DNA of 8,493 nucleotides, from contig JACQFU010000469.1 of the NCBI GenBank assembly GCA_016199905.1, forward strand, positions 1 through 8,493, written 5' to 3'. A program made the translations under genes and the position numbers. Each line of letters opens with the position of its first letter. The first letter of the stretch is position 1. Shown here in pieces: positions 6,894-8,493 of the stretch. Under the pieces are notes generated by a model. That model saw nothing but the letters and a program-made list of their open reading frames with translations, was not told the origin of the DNA and did no database searches. The stretch comes from Candidatus Wallbacteria bacterium (GTDB lineage: Bacteria > Muiribacteriota > UBA6191 > JACPRK01).

Positions 6894-7640
6894 ATGGATG
6901 TGGAGTTTGCGAGCTTCATCTTCGTCGGTTTCTTGGCGGAGATGATCGACGGTTCGCTCGGGATGGCCTACGGGGTCACCTCCACGACGTGCTTGCTGGG
7001 GCTGGGGCTATCGCCGGCCGCGGCAAGCGCCAGTTGCCATCTGTCGGAGGTGTTCACGACCGCGATGTCGGGTCTGTCGCACTGGTGGCTGGGGCACGTC
7101 GAGTCGCGGACGTTCCGCTACCTGGCGGTGGCGGGTGTCGCGGGCGGCGTGACGGGCGCCTACATCCTGACGTCGCTGCCGGGAAAAATCGTGCGCCCCG
7201 CCGTGTCGCTCTATCTGCTCGTGATGGGGCTGGTCATCCTCAAGAACAGCTTCCGCCCGCGACCCCAGAAACCTCCGCTTTCCAACAAGGAACTGCTCGG
7301 GCTGGGAGCGGGAGGCGGGTTCCTGGACGCCATCGGCGGCGGCGGCTGGGGCCCCGTGGTGACCACGACGTTGCTGGCCCGGGGCGGTCACGCGCGCAAC
7401 GTGATCGGTTCGGTGAATCTGGCCGAGTTCTTCGTCACCGTGGCGGCAGCGGCCACCTTTCTGGCGACGGCGCAGAAGCTCGAGTGGCGCGCCATAGCGG
7501 GTCTGATACTCGGTGGGGTCGTGGCTGCGCCGCTGGCGGCCTACGTCACGAGGCTGCTGTCGCCTCGGGTGCTGGCCACCGCGGTCGGGGCGTTGATCAC
7601 GGGGCTCAGCATCTGGAACCTCGTGGGCTCCCTGCGCTGA
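6894..7640 (+). CDS. TSUP (TauE/SafE) family membrane permease
   Basis: A 248-residue polytopic protein, the usual size for this family of sulfite, sulfoacetate or other organosulfur anion exporters and anion permeases. The family's internal duplication is visible: GFLAEMIDGSLGMAYG (12-27) and ASCHLSEVFTT (46-56) in the first half correspond to GGFLDAIGGGGWGPVV (141-156) and GSVNLAEFFVT (172-182) in the second. Hydrophobic segments at about 5-38, 76-93, 102-117, 135-160, 170-192, 200-217 and 225-245 suggest seven or eight helices in the inner membrane. The ATG at 6894 follows a modest SD, TGAGG (6881-6885), by 8 bases. It lies 52 bp after the ClsC-like gene on the same strand, so co-transcription is plausible. 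It converges on the cytochrome gene, leaving only 9 bp between the stops. The transported substrate cannot be read from the sequence; sulfite export is the commonest annotation. Family assignment is strong, substrate unknown. Confidence 0.92.
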   Translation: MDVEFASFIFVGFLAEMIDGSLGMAYGVTSTTCLLGLGLSPAAASASCHLSEVFTTAMSGLSHWWLGHVESRTFRYLAVAGVAGGVTGAYILTSLPGKIVRPAVSLYLLVMGLVILKNSFRPRPQKPPLSNKELLGLGAGGGFLDAIGGGGWGPVVTTTLLARGGHARNVIGSVNLAEFFVTVAAAATFLATAQKLEWRAIAGLILGGVVAAPLAAYVTRLLSPRVLATAVGALITGLSIWNLVGSLR

Positions 7641-7660
7641 AGCCCGATCCTACGGGGCTT
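7640..7660. terminator. Weak hairpin spanning the convergent stop codons
   Basis: AAGCCC (7640-7645) and GGGCTT (7655-7660) can pair around a 9-base loop between the two convergent genes, overlapping both stops. There is no T tract on either side, so it is at best a weak bidirectional terminator and may be coincidental. Confidence 0.25.
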
Positions 7661-8493
7661 CGGGCGGCTCGTACTCGAAGCCGAAGTCCTTCTGGGTCAT
7701 GACTTCCGCCTGCGGCTCGGGCACTTCGTCGTTCTTGTAGAAAAGCAACCGGGCGTGGGCGCTGAATCGCGTCGGCACCAGCAACTCGAGCGGAACCTCG
7801 AGCGTGGCGCTGCCGCCGGGGCCCACGGCCGTGCCGTCCTTGTTGGCGAAGGTCATGACTCGCTTCACCGGAGGCTTGCCCGGCTCATCGCTTTCCAGAT
7901 AGAGGATCAGGCGGATGGTGGGGGCGCCGTGAGAACCCGTGGGCATCATGTGAGCGGCGCCCGTGTTCTTCACGGTGATGGCAAGGACCCTTTTGGTGGA
8001 GTCGTAACTCCAGTCGACTCGCGCCGATTCGCGCAGCAACTCGGCGAGATCGAATGAATGGTTGCCCGACTTCTTGCGCTTGCGAAGGACCTGGTAGAGG
8101 CCGACGGCGAGGTGACGCTTCACCAGCGGCATGTGGCATTGCTGGCAGGTCTGCGCGTTCTTGAAATTGGGGGCTTCGGCCATCTCGCGAACGCTGTTGC
8201 CGTGGCACTGCTGGCAGGCGCGGTTGTCGAGGAAAGCCGGATCCCGGACGGTGCGGTGAGCGCTGTCGACGTCGTAGGGTCCCCGCGCCGCGTTTCGCAG
8301 GACATGGCAGGCGACACAATCGATTCCGCTCTCCTGGCGCCAGGTGCGGGTAGTCAGCGGCGTCTCTTGCGCGGTTACGGGCACGTGACACGGCAAGCAC
8401 TCTTGCCGCGTGTAGCCCGAGGCGCGCCGCATGAAGAGGTCGCTCTTGTAGGACCGGGCGTGCGCGGACTGAGCCCACTCCCTGTAGATCGCC
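7650..8493 (-). CDS. Multihaem c-type cytochrome (cytochrome c554-like), 5' end outside the window
   Basis: Reading the minus strand from the right edge gives 280 residues before TAG at 7650-7652, with no stop or convincing start before the first haem motif. Although a Met codon exists at 8430-8432, the sequence before it (YREWAQSAHARSYKSDLF) is typical of this family, so the gene continues upstream. Four CXXCH haem-binding motifs are visible: CLPCH (8385-8399), CVACH (8304-8318), CQQCH (8202-8216) and CQQCH (8133-8147). Scattered His residues can serve as distal ligands. After the haem part, about 140 residues form a beta-rich C-terminal domain with the motif NTGAAHMMPTGSHG, matching the N-x-G-A-x-H-x-x-P-T-G pattern of cytochrome c554/c-prime-like multihaem proteins. 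The product should be exported by Sec, receive haem in the periplasm and carry electrons. Its donor and acceptor, total haem number and signal peptide lie outside the window. It converges on the TSUP permease gene. Confidence 0.92.
   Translation of the reverse strand, partial: AIYREWAQSAHARSYKSDLFMRRASGYTRQECLPCHVPVTAQETPLTTRTWRQESGIDCVACHVLRNAARGPYDVDSAHRTVRDPAFLDNRACQQCHGNSVREMAEAPNFKNAQTCQQCHMPLVKRHLAVGLYQVLRKRKKSGNHSFDLAELLRESARVDWSYDSTKRVLAITVKNTGAAHMMPTGSHGAPTIRLILYLESDEPGKPPVKRVMTFANKDGTAVGPGGSATLEVPLELLVPTRFSAHARLLFYKNDEVPEPQAEVMTQKDFGFEYEPPEAP

Noticed and set aside
5588..6919. A 443-residue minus-strand open frame
   Set aside because: It is antisense to the ClsC-like gene, whose HKD motifs prove the plus-strand frame is the real one.
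8430..8432. ATG as the start of the cytochrome gene
   Set aside because: The same frame is open to the window edge and the preceding residues match the family's usual sequence before the first haem motif, so this is an internal Met.

Overview
The window is GC-rich (roughly two thirds G+C, with strong G/C preference at third codon positions). It carries features of a Gram-negative-type bacterium: cleavable signal peptides, a ClsC-like phospholipase D protein, a multihaem c-type cytochrome, consensus sigma-70 promoter hexamers and Shine-Dalgarno sites. I cannot assign a phylum. A free-living environmental lineage with large secreted beta-rich proteins (Planctomycetota, Acidobacteriota or Myxococcota-like) is a guess. 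No mobile elements, CRISPR, tRNA or rRNA are visible.

Layout. Positions 1-4189 (minus) hold one very large gene for an exported, membrane-spanning protein. Its frame is interrupted at 716-718 by an in-frame TAG and then stays open for 238 more codons to the window edge. Positions 4190-4337 are a compact divergent promoter region, with a near-consensus sigma-70 promoter to the right and a weaker one to the left, sharing -35 bases. Positions 4338-5078 (plus) encode a 246-residue secreted protein of unknown function, with a strong SD and, downstream, a strong intrinsic terminator (5176-5220). Positions 5267-6841 (plus) encode an exported, ClsC-like protein with two HKD motifs. Positions 6894-7640 (plus) encode a TSUP (TauE/SafE) family permease 52 bp downstream, possibly co-transcribed. 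Positions 7650-8493 (minus) hold the 3' part of a multihaem cytochrome c with four CXXCH motifs, convergent with the permease and running off the right edge.

How the genes relate. Every product is predicted to be exported or membrane-bound, so the window concerns the cell envelope. I see no single pathway: the cytochrome (redox), the permease (sulfur oxyanions or other organic acids) and the ClsC-like enzyme (phospholipids) lie in at least two transcription units. The most unusual item is the large minus-strand gene: its two halves have parallel architecture, it contains an internal signal-peptide-like segment, and an amber codon falls inside one of its repeated beta units.
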